Shown here one piece after another: positions 52,093 through 63,771 of a stretch of 64,000 nt of DNA. The translations under genes were made by a program, and so were the position numbers. The stretch covers positions 196,945 through 260,944 of the forward strand of contig NZ_JBNAFY010000007.1 of the NCBI RefSeq assembly GCF_049800915.1, read 5' to 3'. The DNA comes from Amaricoccus macauensis_A. Its GTDB lineage: Bacteria; Pseudomonadota; Alphaproteobacteria; Rhodobacterales; Rhodobacteraceae. Positions within the stretch are counted from its first letter, which is position 1. Every line of letters starts with the position of its first letter. The notes under the pieces are model-generated. The model was not told the DNA's origin, searched no databases, and was given only the letters and a program-made list of their open reading frames with translations.

Positions 52093-53439
52093 TTACACAT
52101 CAGGCCGGGGCGCTTGCTGGTGCCCCCGCCAACTTCCGACGATCGTTTCCGAGAGCGCGAGCAGATAGGCGTCGGCATTGGCCTGCGCACAGAGTTGGAG
52201 CCCGACCGGCAGTTCACCATCGGCCCGTGGCATCGGGAGGGTTATGGCGCAGAGGTTCAGGCAATTCGCGATCCGCGTGTAGCGGGACATGGGGATTTCG
52301 GCCTCGTCGATCTGCGAGACCGGAGGTGCGCAGAAGGGCGTTCCCGGAAGTGCGAGGACATCGTGCCCGGCCATGGTTCGCGCGAACTCGGCCTCTGCGG
52401 CAGCCATGCGCGAAAGCCAGCCCCCATAGGTCTCGCGGCTTGTCTCGCGGCTGGCCAGGACACGGCGGCGCACGAACGGGTCCATGGGCTGCCGCCAGTC
52501 CTCGACGAGGTCGCGCAGGGAGGCATAGGCTTCATAGCCGACGATATCGCCGTTGAGCTTCTGGAACTGGGGCAGCGTCAGGGGAAGCTGGACCTGCGAG
52601 ACCGTTGCTCCACCTGCCTCAAGGAGTTCGATCCGCTGCCAGAACGCCCGCGCGACACCGGGATCGATCGGCGAGAGCGCCTCGGCGCTCGGGACCGCGA
52701 TCCGCAGGCTGATCATGTCCACGGGAGGGTGGCAGAGATCCGAGCCGGACATCGCTTCGGTGAAGCTGCGCGCATCCTCGACCGTTCGGGTGATTGGACC
52801 GAGGGTATCGAAAGTGGGGCCGAGGGGCGCGACGCCTTCGGTCGGGATCAGCCCGAAGCTAGGTTTGAACCCGATGACGCCGCACAGGCTGGCCGGGATG
52901 CGGATTGACCCGCCCGTATCGCTGCCGATGGCCACCGGAACATATCCTGCGGCGACCGCGACCGCCGAGCCACTGCTCGACCCGCCCGGTGCGCGGTGCA
53001 CCTCCGGATCGGATGGGTTCCAGGGCGTTCCCCGGCCATAGTTCGTGCCCCAGCTACCGAAAGCGAATTCCACCATGTGGGTCGTGCCGAGCAGATTGGC
53101 CCCCGCCTCTCTCAGGCGGTCGATGACCGGAGCGTTTCGCCCCGCGACGCCCGACGCGAAGGCAGAAGATCCAAAGAGCGTGGGCGCACCGGCGACGTCG
53201 ATCAACTCCTTTACCAGGAAAGGGATGCCATGAAGCTTCCCGCGCGCTGCGCCTTTCGCCTCGAGGGTATCCAGACGGGCCGCATGCCGTCGCGCCTCCG
53301 CCTCGAAGAGCCGGGAGACGGCATGGTACCTGTGGTCGTTCTGCGCAATCCGGGCGAGGCATGTCTCTGCCCATCGGGCGGCCTTCCCCGGCATGAGGTC
53401 GATGTCGCCGGAATGATTCTCGAGATGCGGGTCGCTCAT
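52093..53439 (-). CDS. amidase signature family enzyme
   Basis: The 448-residue amidase has the Ser-cisSer-Lys triad: lysine in GIPFLVKELIDVAG near residue 76, cis-serine in PGGSSSGSAVAVAAG near 150, and nucleophile serine in GSDTGGSIRIPAS near 175. It is related to GatA and to allophanate or aryl amidases; its substrate is unknown. It begins at ATG 53439, and the much longer open frame upstream has no family similarity. It lies divergent from the TRAP transporter genes, so it may process an imported amide. Confidence 0.88.
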   Translation of the reverse strand: MSDPHLENHSGDIDLMPGKAARWAETCLARIAQNDHRYHAVSRLFEAEARRHAARLDTLEAKGAARGKLHGIPFLVKELIDVAGAPTLFGSSAFASGVAGRNAPVIDRLREAGANLLGTTHMVEFAFGSWGTNYGRGTPWNPSDPEVHRAPGGSSSGSAVAVAAGYVPVAIGSDTGGSIRIPASLCGVIGFKPSFGLIPTEGVAPLGPTFDTLGPITRTVEDARSFTEAMSGSDLCHPPVDMISLRIAVPSAEALSPIDPGVARAFWQRIELLEAGGATVSQVQLPLTLPQFQKLNGDIVGYEAYASLRDLVEDWRQPMDPFVRRRVLASRETSRETYGGWLSRMAAAEAEFARTMAGHDVLALPGTPFCAPPVSQIDEAEIPMSRYTRIANCLNLCAITLPMPRADGELPVGLQLCAQANADAYLLALSETIVGSWRGHQQAPRPDV

Positions 53440-53886
53440 ATCGTTGCCTCTGTTCCAGTCGCCTTTGGACAGAACGCTACGGCAATCCGATCGGGCTTGT
53501 CCCCGGTGCAAAGCGACCCCTCCTGACGCGAATAGACGCTCCCGACGGCCCAGGTCGCGACAGGCCATGACGCCCGTATCGTCTTTTTTCACGGGCACCC
53601 GGCAGTGCATACTGAACCTGTCGCGGAACCTGAAGAACACCTCGCGGAAAAGAGAAACGAACACCGGCACTTCCCGGTCGCCAAGCTGCAGCAAGCGACT
53701 GAAATTGCCGGACGATCCAAAGCCCGACGGCCAGGGGCGCGCCGATAGGTCAGGCGCAGCTGCCGCATCCGGCCAAACACGTTCTGGCGCGTGGCATTCG
53801 TCATGCGCCCGCCTCGAGAACTGCCTGCAAACGCTCGTATGGGTCACGCAGGTCCCACACGCCTTTGTCATTCGAAGGAGACAACC
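53440..53886. other. intergenic region between amidase and TRAP genes
   Basis: This 447-base divergent region must hold promoters for both units. Open frames on both strands show no recognisable domain. No clear inverted repeat comparable to 41640-41670 was seen. Confidence 0.5.
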
Positions 53887-54921
53887 ATGCTGGACTTCAC
53901 CCGATCCTGGCGCGCGCTGCGCCCGAGCTGCATCGGCCTCGCGGGCGCTCTCGCCCTCGGGCTCGCGACATCCGCCGATGCCAGGGATCTGCGCCTCAAG
54001 TTCGCGGGCACGCTTCCCGTGGAACACCAGGGCACCAAGATCATGGAACAGATCGCGGAAGATATCGAGGCCGCGGATGTCGGCCTCAGGGTTTCCGTTT
54101 TCCCGGCCAACCAGCTCGGCTCCGGGGAAGAGCTTCTGGAGGACGCGATCCGCGGCAATATCGACCTGGTGATGGGGTTCATCTATGCCCACAAGGATCC
54201 TGCCTTCGAGATCAATTCGATGCCCTATCTCGTCAGTTCATGGGACGAGATGGAGAGCACAGTTCGCAACCCGGATTCCGCCTTCAACCAGATCATGAGC
54301 GAACGGCTCGCCAATCTCGGGCTCCGGATGATCTCCAACAATCCGGAAGGCTTCTCGAACCTCGTCGCCGAGAAGATGCCCGAGGACTACGCCGGTCTCG
54401 GCTCGAAGGGCATGAACACGCGGGTCTGGTCGTCGAATGCGGTCAAGGACACGATGGAAGCCATCGGCTACAACACGACGACTATGGCCTACGCAGAGAT
54501 CTTCGCGGCGGTGCAGTCCGGTGTCGTTGACGGCGCCATCTGCTGCACCAAGCAGTCGGCCTATTCGATCTTCGCGAAGTCTGGCGTTGGCAAGTATTTC
54601 GTGGACTACAACGCCTTCATGGAGCTTTCGACCTTCTACGCTTCGCAAGAGTCCTGGGACGAGATGAACGAAGATCAGCGCGAGGTGGTTCAGGCCGCCT
54701 TCGAGAAGGCATCGGACGACTTTTTCGCCTGGAACAAGGCAAACGACGCGAAGTTTGCGGAAGAACTGGTCAACGCGGGATACGAAATCCTGACGCCGAC
54801 GCCCGAAGAGATCGCCGTTCTGCGCGATCATGTGCGGGCGACCGTATGGCCATCCATCTCGGAAATCGTCGGGCAGGACGTGATCGACCGGCTTCAGTCT
54901 GACCTCGGCGACGGCAGCTGA
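53887..54921 (+). CDS. dctP: TRAP transporter substrate-binding protein DctP
   Basis: The 344-residue periplasmic protein has a signal peptide (GLAGALALGLATSADARD, cleaved near residue 32) and the DctP fold: LRLKFAGTLPVEHQGTKIME, QLGSGEELLEDAIRGNIDL near 78, GMNTRVWSSNAVKDTMEAIG near 178 with the ligand-binding arginine, and SGVVDGAICC near 213. It captures an organic acid, sugar acid or similar ligand for the DctQM permease. GGAGA lies before the ATG. The ligand is not known; the divergent amidase is the only catabolic neighbour. Confidence 0.93.
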   Translation: MLDFTRSWRALRPSCIGLAGALALGLATSADARDLRLKFAGTLPVEHQGTKIMEQIAEDIEAADVGLRVSVFPANQLGSGEELLEDAIRGNIDLVMGFIYAHKDPAFEINSMPYLVSSWDEMESTVRNPDSAFNQIMSERLANLGLRMISNNPEGFSNLVAEKMPEDYAGLGSKGMNTRVWSSNAVKDTMEAIGYNTTTMAYAEIFAAVQSGVVDGAICCTKQSAYSIFAKSGVGKYFVDYNAFMELSTFYASQESWDEMNEDQREVVQAAFEKASDDFFAWNKANDAKFAEELVNAGYEILTPTPEEIAVLRDHVRATVWPSISEIVGQDVIDRLQSDLGDGS

Positions 54922-54989
54922 GCCCTTTCGGAGGGGTGGGCCCACTGGCCCGCCCGATGCCTCGAAGGTCCATTTTGAAAGGGTCGATC

Positions 54990-55547
54990 ATGAGCAGTCA
55001 AACGGAACCTCTTTCCGGGCCCGGCCCGAGCGTGCTTCGCGCCATGCTGAAGGCCATGCATTTCTTCATCATCCTGGGCGGCTGCATCATGGCGCTCACG
55101 TTCTTCTGCGTGGTGATCCTCCGATACGGATTCAATGCCGATCTGTTCGCCTACGAAGAGTGGCTCATGGTGATCGCGTTCTGGATGATCTTTCTCGCCA
55201 GCGCTGTCGCCAGCTACAGGGATGTCCATATCAATGCCGATATCCTTGGGATCATGCTGAAGGATCCCAAGACCATTCACCGGCGCGCAATTGTCGTGAA
55301 GGCCATCGAGCTCGTCGTGCTCATCTACCTGACATATCTAGGTTTTGTCATGATCCGGGATGAGCTTGCCTCATACCCCATGTGGCAGACGTCCATTGCA
55401 TTGAAGATCCCGTTCGTTGTGCCGCGCCTCGGGATCTTCGTCGGATTTTTCATGATGACGGTTTTCACCGCGCTCCAGCTCTCCCTCCTGATCCAGCAGG
55501 GCCCGCAGAGCGCAAATCAGGACGAGCGCGTCCCGGAGGAAGAATAG
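54990..55547 (+). CDS. dctQ: TRAP transporter small permease subunit DctQ
   Basis: The 185-residue protein has four hydrophobic segments (near residues 25-50, 60-82, 105-125 and 145-168) and the DctQ motif YEEWLMVIAFWMIFLASAVA near 52 followed by YRDVHINADIL. It pairs with DctM as part of the sodium-dependent TRAP permease. It starts 68 bases after dctP. Confidence 0.91.
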   Translation: MSSQTEPLSGPGPSVLRAMLKAMHFFIILGGCIMALTFFCVVILRYGFNADLFAYEEWLMVIAFWMIFLASAVASYRDVHINADILGIMLKDPKTIHRRAIVVKAIELVVLIYLTYLGFVMIRDELASYPMWQTSIALKIPFVVPRLGIFVGFFMMTVFTALQLSLLIQQGPQSANQDERVPEEE

Positions 55548-55551
55548 CACC

Positions 55552-56844
55552 ATGGTCATAGCTGGAAGCCTTCTCGTTCTCTGCTGCCTGCTGCTGATCG
55601 GGGTCACCGTCCCGCTGGCCTTCGGCGGCGTGCTGCTTTTTCTGTCCCTGGTGGGGGATTTCGATGTGGCGGGATATCTGCCCTCGGGTCACTGGAAGAT
55701 GAACTCCGTCGTGTTGCTTGCCATTCCGCTCTTCATCATCGCGGGAGCGATCATGGAAAAGGGACGCATTGCGGCGCCGCTCGTCCACCTGGCCGAACTG
55801 ATGATCGGCCATGTCCGGGGCGGGCTTTCCATTGCCGCGGTGCTCGCGAGCGGGATTTTCGGCTCGATCTCCGGCAGCGGCAGCGCGACTCTGACGTGTA
55901 TCGGCGGGATCATGATGCCGCATCTGCGGCGCGCGAAATACCCGGAAGGCCTCAGCGCGGCCCTTATCGTGAATGCGAGCCCGCTGGGGATGCTGATCCC
56001 ACCCAGTTCGTCGCACATTCTCTACGCGTGGGTCTCCCAGACATCCGTTCTGAAGTGCTTTCTGTCGACGGTGATCCCGGGGCTCATCCTGATTACCATG
56101 CTTTGCATCGTAAACCAGGTTCAGCTTCGCAAATGCAAGGACCTCGAGCTGAACGAGAGGCCCACCGATTTCGCCTTCCAGTTCAAGACCCGGTCGCGCT
56201 CAGCATTTCCCGCGCTTCTTATGCCGTTGATCATCCTCGGCGGGATCTACGGCGGGATCATGACCCCCACCGAGGCTGCGGGATTTGCGGTGATCTACGC
56301 CATTCCGGTGGCGATCTACATCTACAAGGGCATGACCTGGAAATCCTTCCGTGAGACCATGCTTCAGGCCGGGATCACGGTGGGTGTGGTCATGTCGATG
56401 ATCTTCATGGTCCTGATCGTCAGCCGTTTCCTGATCTTCGAGGACATTCCGGGCATCGCCGAAGATCTCGTCTATTCCGTTTCGGAGAATCCGATCGTCA
56501 TTCTGCTGATGGTCAACCTGACGATGATCCTCATCGGGATGCTGATGGACGATATCAGCGGCCTGCTGCTCTCGACGCCGATCCTGCTTCCCATCGTTCA
56601 GAGTGTCGGCATGGACCCGATCCACTTCGCCGCCGTGCTGGGGGTCAATCTGGGCATGGCCAATGTCACGCCACCGACAGCGCCGAACCTCTATCTCGGC
56701 GCGAGGGTCACCGGCGCTCCGGTGGTGAAGATGCTTGGGCCGACGATGATCTTCATCATCTTCGCCTGGATGCCGACCCTGATCCTAACGACCTTCGTGC
56801 CTCAACTGTCGCTGTTCCTGCCCGAGCTGCTTCTGGGCAAATGA
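55552..56844 (+). CDS. dctM: TRAP transporter large permease subunit DctM
   Basis: The 430-residue membrane protein has about twelve hydrophobic segments and DctM motifs: LLAIPLFIIAGAIMEKG near residue 59, ASGIFGSISGSGSATLTCIG near 98, LIPPSSSHILYAWV near 145, and MTPTEAAGFAVIYA near 237. It forms the transport pathway. It starts four bases after the dctQ stop codon. Confidence 0.94.
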   Translation: MVIAGSLLVLCCLLLIGVTVPLAFGGVLLFLSLVGDFDVAGYLPSGHWKMNSVVLLAIPLFIIAGAIMEKGRIAAPLVHLAELMIGHVRGGLSIAAVLASGIFGSISGSGSATLTCIGGIMMPHLRRAKYPEGLSAALIVNASPLGMLIPPSSSHILYAWVSQTSVLKCFLSTVIPGLILITMLCIVNQVQLRKCKDLELNERPTDFAFQFKTRSRSAFPALLMPLIILGGIYGGIMTPTEAAGFAVIYAIPVAIYIYKGMTWKSFRETMLQAGITVGVVMSMIFMVLIVSRFLIFEDIPGIAEDLVYSVSENPIVILLMVNLTMILIGMLMDDISGLLLSTPILLPIVQSVGMDPIHFAAVLGVNLGMANVTPPTAPNLYLGARVTGAPVVKMLGPTMIFIIFAWMPTLILTTFVPQLSLFLPELLLGK

Positions 56845-56853
56845 CACTCATGC

Positions 56854-56883
56854 GGAGGGGGGCGGCCTTGAATCGCCCCCTCC
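56854..56883. terminator. hairpin between dctM and the converging HTH gene
   Basis: GGAGGGGGGCG and CGCCCCCTCC form a strong GC-rich stem directly after the dctM stop codon. No T-run follows on the plus strand. It may serve both converging transcripts. Confidence 0.55.
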
Positions 56884-56919
56884 CCTGCCGGACACCGCTT
56901 GTTGCCTGCCGGGCGGGTC

Positions 56920-57747
56920 TCAGAAGACCTTTCCCCTGAGCGGCTCATTGATCCGGCCACTGGCTGTCAGATGGTAGAGAATGCGCCGGGGGATGCTGGT
57001 GGAGTCCAGAGGATAGAGCCGGCAATCCGAAATAGCCTGACGCAGGTTCACCGATCGGCCGATATATTCCATGACCACGCGCGCACTCGAAGGCTCATGG
57101 GCATCTCCGCCCGAAACGCCCATGGTCAGGCCGGTCAGCACGGACACGCGGTTGCGGTAGTTCATGAAGAGCGCGGTCTGGGTCAGTTCGGCCCCGGTGA
57201 TGACTTCCTGATCCAGCAGGTGCATCCGATCCCCTGCCACGGTGACCATTCCCGCATACTTGTAGACGTCCGGCGGTCCGGGAACGCCGGGACGCTTCAG
57301 ACGTTCAAGGCGCTTGTAGAGGGTGTACTCGTTCCAGCCATAGATGAACACGAGGGACTTGAGCACGTGTTTCGGCGTAGAGAACGACAGGTAGTATTTG
57401 TGATAATACCCGTATGTCTTGCTCAGGACGCCGCGGGAACGTTGCGCCTGCGTCAGCATGCCCGCCAGTCCGGGTGGCATCGTGACATCCTCGGCGCCGC
57501 GCACGGGCCGAAGCCGGACGATGTTCTGGAACTGCTCGTGGGGCAGCAGCATCTCGTATTCGTCGAAGCCGAAGAAATCGCAGATCCGGCGCATGTTGTA
57601 TCGCGACGGGAACGACGCGCCGGACAGGTATTTCATGAATTGCTGCCGGTTGATGCCCAGCTTGCGGCACATTTCGGAGATCGACGGGTAATAGCTGGCG
57701 GCGATCTTGAGATTGGCGGTGAAATTCTCTGTCGTGAAGTCGTTCAT
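56920..57747 (-). CDS. helix-turn-helix (XRE-like) regulator with unknown C-terminal domain
   Basis: The 275-residue protein has an XRE-like helix-turn-helix at residues 15-60 (SISEMCRKLGINRQQFMKYL, then FPSRYNMRRICDFFGFDEYE). The remaining 200 residues contain YGYYHKYYLSFSTP and VLKSLVFIYGWNEYTLYKRL and end in RRILYHLTASGRINEP. I do not recognise this domain. It has no membrane segment. The gene is convergent with dctM and lies beside the rRNA operon; TRAP regulation is possible but not shown. The start MNDFTTENF was chosen over an ATG ten codons earlier. Confidence 0.7.
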   Translation of the reverse strand: MNDFTTENFTANLKIAASYYPSISEMCRKLGINRQQFMKYLSGASFPSRYNMRRICDFFGFDEYEMLLPHEQFQNIVRLRPVRGAEDVTMPPGLAGMLTQAQRSRGVLSKTYGYYHKYYLSFSTPKHVLKSLVFIYGWNEYTLYKRLERLKRPGVPGPPDVYKYAGMVTVAGDRMHLLDQEVITGAELTQTALFMNYRNRVSVLTGLTMGVSGGDAHEPSSARVVMEYIGRSVNLRQAISDCRLYPLDSTSIPRRILYHLTASGRINEPLRGKVF

Positions 57748-57960
57748 ATTGGCGACCCGCCTGCAAACCCGCGTCAAGTGACGTGAGGCAGGCTACACGA
57801 GGGGCATTTCACGTCAAACCGGAGGGTCACGGCGGGGCTGCGACACCAGTTTTCGCGATCGCCGGCCGACGCGCCTTTTGGGAGTCATGTTTGGTACACG
57901 ATCGATTTCTTGCCCAACCGCTGTTCGGCATTTTCGAGCGAGTGATATGGATTCTGGCTT

Positions 57961-58037
<77 letters not shown>

Positions 58038-58163
58038 CCATTTGAAAGTCTGGTTGACTTTCTGCGCTTTGGCACGGTTGTTTTTGGTCGTGCCGTGCCG
58101 GTTATCGGGTTGTCCCTTTTGGGAGGGACGTTTGTGAAGAGAAGCTTTGGGATGCGTTTATCA

Positions 58164-58281
58164 GGTTTGGCGGTAACCTACTCTCCCACGTCTTGAGACG
58201 CAGTACCATCGGCGCCGAGGCGCTTAACGGCCGAGTTCGGGATGGGATCGGGTGTTTCGCTCGCAGCTGTTGCCACCAAAC
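58164..58281 (-). rRNA. 5S ribosomal RNA
   Basis: The minus strand contains the 5S core CCGATCCCATCCCGAACTCG and closing stem TTTGGTGGC with GCCAAACC. Ends are set by that stem and may be off by a few bases. Confidence 0.95.
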
Positions 58282-58763
58282 CTGGAAAACGCATCCTCCT
58301 GCCCACCCGCTTTGACTGGGTCGGCAGGACACACGAGACTTGTCTTTCTCATTCTCTGACTGTTCTGGGTCAAAGGCTTCCCGTTTCCGGTCGGCCAGGA
58401 CTGGTCCTGGCTTCCACTGGATCGGATCAAGCCAATCGGGCGATTAGTATCGGTCAACTGAGCACGTTACCGCGCTTACATCTCCGACCTATCGACGTGG
58501 TGGTCTACCACGGCCCTCAAGGGAGACCTGGTTTCGAGGGGGGCTTCCCGCTTAGATGCCTTCAGCGGTTATCCTGTCCGCACATAGCTACCCTGCACTG
58601 CCGTTGGCACGACAACAGGTCCACCAGTGGTGCGTTCACCCCGGTCCTCTCGTACTAGGGGCAACTCCTCTCAAGTCTCCTACACCCACGGCAGATAGGG
58701 ACCGAACTGTCTCACGACGTTCTAAACCCAGCTCACGTACCACTTTAAACGGCGAACAGCCGT

Positions 58764-58820
<57 letters not shown>

Positions 58821-58849
58821 ACTGCCGTCGATATGGACTCTTGGGCAGT

Positions 58850-58903
<54 letters not shown>

Positions 58904-59045
58904 GCGGGACCACCGGATCACTATGGCCGACTTTCGTCTCTGCTCGACTTGTCAGTCTCGCAGTCAGGCGGGCTTATGCCATTGCACTCGACGACCGATT
59001 TCCGACCGGTCTGAGCCCACCATCGCGCGCCTCCGTTACTGTTTG

Positions 59046-59076
<31 letters not shown>

Positions 59077-59331
59077 ACACAGGGTCCCGGATCCGGATGA
59101 CGGACCGCGGTTAGACATCAGATGAGCGAAGGGTGGTATCTCAAGGGAAGCTCCACGGGAACTGGCGTCCCCGCTTCAAAGCCTGCCACCTATCCTGCAC
59201 ATCTCTGACCTGATGCCAGTGTGAAGCTGTAGTAAAGGTGCACGGGGTCTTTCCGTCTGACCGCGGGAACCCCGCATCTTCACGGGGAATTCAATTTCGC
59301 TGAGTCTGCATTGGAGACAGCGGGGAAGTCG

Positions 59332-59413
<82 letters not shown>

Positions 59414-59982
59414 TGGGGCTTCAATTCAAGGCTTGCACCTCTCCTTTTAACCTTCCAGCACCGGGCAGGCGTCAGACCCTATACGTCGCCTTGCGGCTTC
59501 GCAGAGCCCTGTGTTTTTAGTAAACAGTCGCCACCCCCTGGTCTGTGCCCCCCGCCAACGCTTGCGCGCCAACGGGGCCTCCTTCTCCCGAAGTTACGGA
59601 GGCATTTTGCCGAGTTCCTTCAATGCAGTTCTCTCAAGCGCCTTGGTATGCTCTACCAGTCCACCTGTGTCGGTTTCGGGTACGATCTAATGGAGGGCTA
59701 TTTCCTGGAACCGCTTCGAAGCCTGATCAATCCGATAAGATCAGACAACAGCCGCGATCCGTCACATCCTCCTGGCTCCGGAATATTAACCGGATTCCCA
59801 TCGACTACGCCTTTCGGCCTCGCCTTAGGGGTCGGCTCACCCTGCTCAGATTAGCTTTAAGCAGGAACCCTTGGACTTTCGGCGGGAGTGTCTCTCACAC
59901 TCCTTGTCGCTACTCATGTCAACATTCTCGCTTCTGAATGCTCCACCGGATCGCTTACGCGCCGGCTTCATCGCAAACTCCG

Positions 59983-60057
59983 TGTCTCCGTTGTTTTGTT
60001 TGCGCTACCGCTTCGCTACTTGAGCGCAAACGGGCCTCGCACAAAACATAAGAGACA
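59983..60057 (-). other. hairpin extension in 23S rRNA near helix 45
   Basis: Nested arms TGTCTC/GAGACA, TGTTTTG/CAAAACA and GTTTGCGCT/AGCGCAAAC make a long AT-rich-ended stem inside the 23S gene, about 1.2 kb from its 5' end. This is where intervening sequences occur in some alphaproteobacteria and where the rRNA may be cut. Confidence 0.6.
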
Positions 60058-60193
60058 TGGAGTTAATAGACAGAACGCTCCGCTACCGCGTGCACAAAGT
60101 GCACACCCTGAGCTTCGGCTCGTGGCTTGAGCCCCGGTACATCTTCGCCGCAGGACCTCTTGTTTAGACCAGTGAGCTGTTACGCTATCTTTA

Positions 60194-60224
<31 letters not shown>

Positions 60225-61123
60225 TTGTTTTGGAAGTCCCACATGCTTTCCCACTTAGCCACGAATTAGGGGCCTTAGCTGCAGGTCAGGGTTGTTTCCC
60301 TCTCCACGACGGACGTTAGCACCCGCCGTGTGTCTGCCAGATAGTACTCTTCGGTATTCGGAGTTTGGTTAGGATCAGTAAGACTGTGGGTCCCCATTAC
60401 CCATCCAGTGCTCTACCCCCGAAGGTATTCATCTGACGCTCTACCTAAATAGATTTCGCGGAGAACCAGCTATCTCCGAGTTTGATTGGCCTTTCACCCC
60501 TAGGCACACCTCATCCCGACCTTTTTCAACAGGTGTGGGTTCGGACCTCCAGTGCGTGTTACCGCACCTTCATCCTGGACATGCCTAGATCACTCGGTTT
60601 CGGGTCTGATCCCACGAACTCATGCGCCCTATTAAGACTCGCTTTCGCTGCGCCTCCACCTAACGGCTTAAGCTTGCTCGTGAGACCAAGTCGTTGACCC
60701 ATTATACAAAAGGTACGCCGTCACTTCCGAAGAAGCTCCGACTGTTTGTAGGCGTCCGGTTTCAGGGACTGTTTCACTCCCCTTGTCGGGGTGCTTTTCA
60801 CCTTTCCCTCACGGTACTGGTTCGCTATCGGTCAGCAAGGAGTACTTAGCCTTGGAGGGTGGTCCCCCCATCTTCAGACAGAATTTCACGTGTTCCGCCC
60901 TACTTGATACGTCCGATCAAGCTTCGCATACGGGGCTGTCACCCATATCGCCCAGCTTCCCAACTGGTTCTGCTCACTCTCACGGCTCGGCTGGTCCCCG
61001 TTCGCTCGCCGCTACTGGGGGAGTATCTGTTGATTTCCTTTCCTACGGGTACTGAGATGTTTCAGTTCCCCGCGTTCGCTCTTAAAACCCTATGTATTCA
61101 GGTATTAAGTACCTGGTTCAGAA

Positions 61124-61154
61124 GATTATAAGCTGCCCAAGGGCAATTATAATC
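61124..61154 (-). other. hairpin intervening sequence in 23S rRNA helix 9
   Basis: GATTATAA with TTATAATC and TGCCC with GGGCA form a nearly continuous stem about 140-170 bases from the 23S 5' end. Rhodobacterales and other alphaproteobacteria carry an intervening sequence at this helix that RNase III removes, leaving a separate 5.8S-like piece. Confidence 0.75.
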
Positions 61155-61292
61155 AACTGTCAGGTGGGTTGCCCCATTCGGAGATCCCGGGATCAAAGGC
61201 TGTTCTCACCTCCCCCAGGCTTATCGCAGAGTACCACGTCCTTCATCGCCTCTTGCTGCCAAGGCATCCACCAAACGCCCTTCTCGCGCTTG

Positions 61293-61833
61293 ATCCGATC
61301 CAGAAGAAGACAGGCCCTTTTGCGTGAGGTGGTTCAAACCTCAAACCCGTCCCTTGGCCTCCTGGCCGGAAGTCTTTGACCCATGACGCGCCCTCGACAG
61401 ACAGCGCCACGGTTCGGATCGCTCGAACGATCCCGAAAGGGATCAGACAAGCAATCACGGTCAGTGTATTTAGACTTGGAAAGACTGTCTTTGGTTGTCC
61501 ATGTCGCTTCCGGTTACAAGGGGACTTTCATCCCCGCATCTCCGGACGCATGGACAGCGTTTGTGCCCCACTTGGCACAAACCCAAAAACGTCTCGTGTA
61601 TTGCTCTCTTCACGATGTCAATCGCCAGGGCTCTTGAACCCAGACAACCTCTTGTCTTCTCTTTCGATCAGACAGCCAGACACATCCTCGGATGTTCCTG
61701 CCAATTTGATCGATCTGTCTACTTTCTTCGCGGATCTTGCGGCCTGGCCGCAAAAGGCTTCTGGTGGTGCCTGTCATTCCAAAGGAATGCAAAACCAAAA
61801 TCGATAGGCTCCAGCAACGAAGCACAGCGAAGT
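61293..61833 (-). other. spacer between tRNA-Ala and 23S rRNA
   Basis: This 541-base transcribed spacer contains no further tRNA. The segment next to the 23S gene pairs with sequence beyond its 3' end as the processing stem. Open frames here show no coding features. Confidence 0.8.
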
Positions 61834-61909
61834 TGGTGGAGCCTATCGGGATCGAACCGATGACCTTCTGAATGCAAATCAGACGCTCTCCCAGCTGAGC
61901 TAAGGCCCC
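61834..61909 (-). tRNA. tRNA-Ala (TGC)
   Basis: A 76-base cloverleaf with anticodon TGC in GATTTGCATT, acceptor stem GGGGCCT/AGGCTCC and encoded CCA. It lies in the 16S-23S spacer after tRNA-Ile. Confidence 0.97.
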
Positions 61910-61983
61910 ATTCGGAAAAGGCTGCAATCATCCCGGGAAACCGGATCCTCATCCAGATCCCCAGCGCCTTGTCCACATGTCAA

Positions 61984-62060
<77 letters not shown>

Positions 62061-62299
62061 CCGGCTCACCCCAGGTGAGCGCTTCTCGCTTCAGGGCCGC
62101 GCTCATGCGGCCACGTTTCCGCCCGGAACAGCGAAAGCCGATGCTTTGCACCCGCTCCGTGCGGTCTCTTTGTCATGAAGGGATATGAGGGGGGTCTGGT
62201 TCTTATATGAGCTCTGATGTTTCCCCGTTTGATCAGCGAGGAAACGGCTCTGCCAAGGTGCTTCACGTGTTTCTGCGGGATGCGAGAAACATCTAGAAG

Positions 62300-63771
<1,472 letters not shown>

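Noticed and set aside
52093..54192. A 699-codon reading of the amidase gene
   Set aside because: The first 251 codons show no similarity and overlap the divergent dctP gene. The amidase fold begins after the ATG at 53439.
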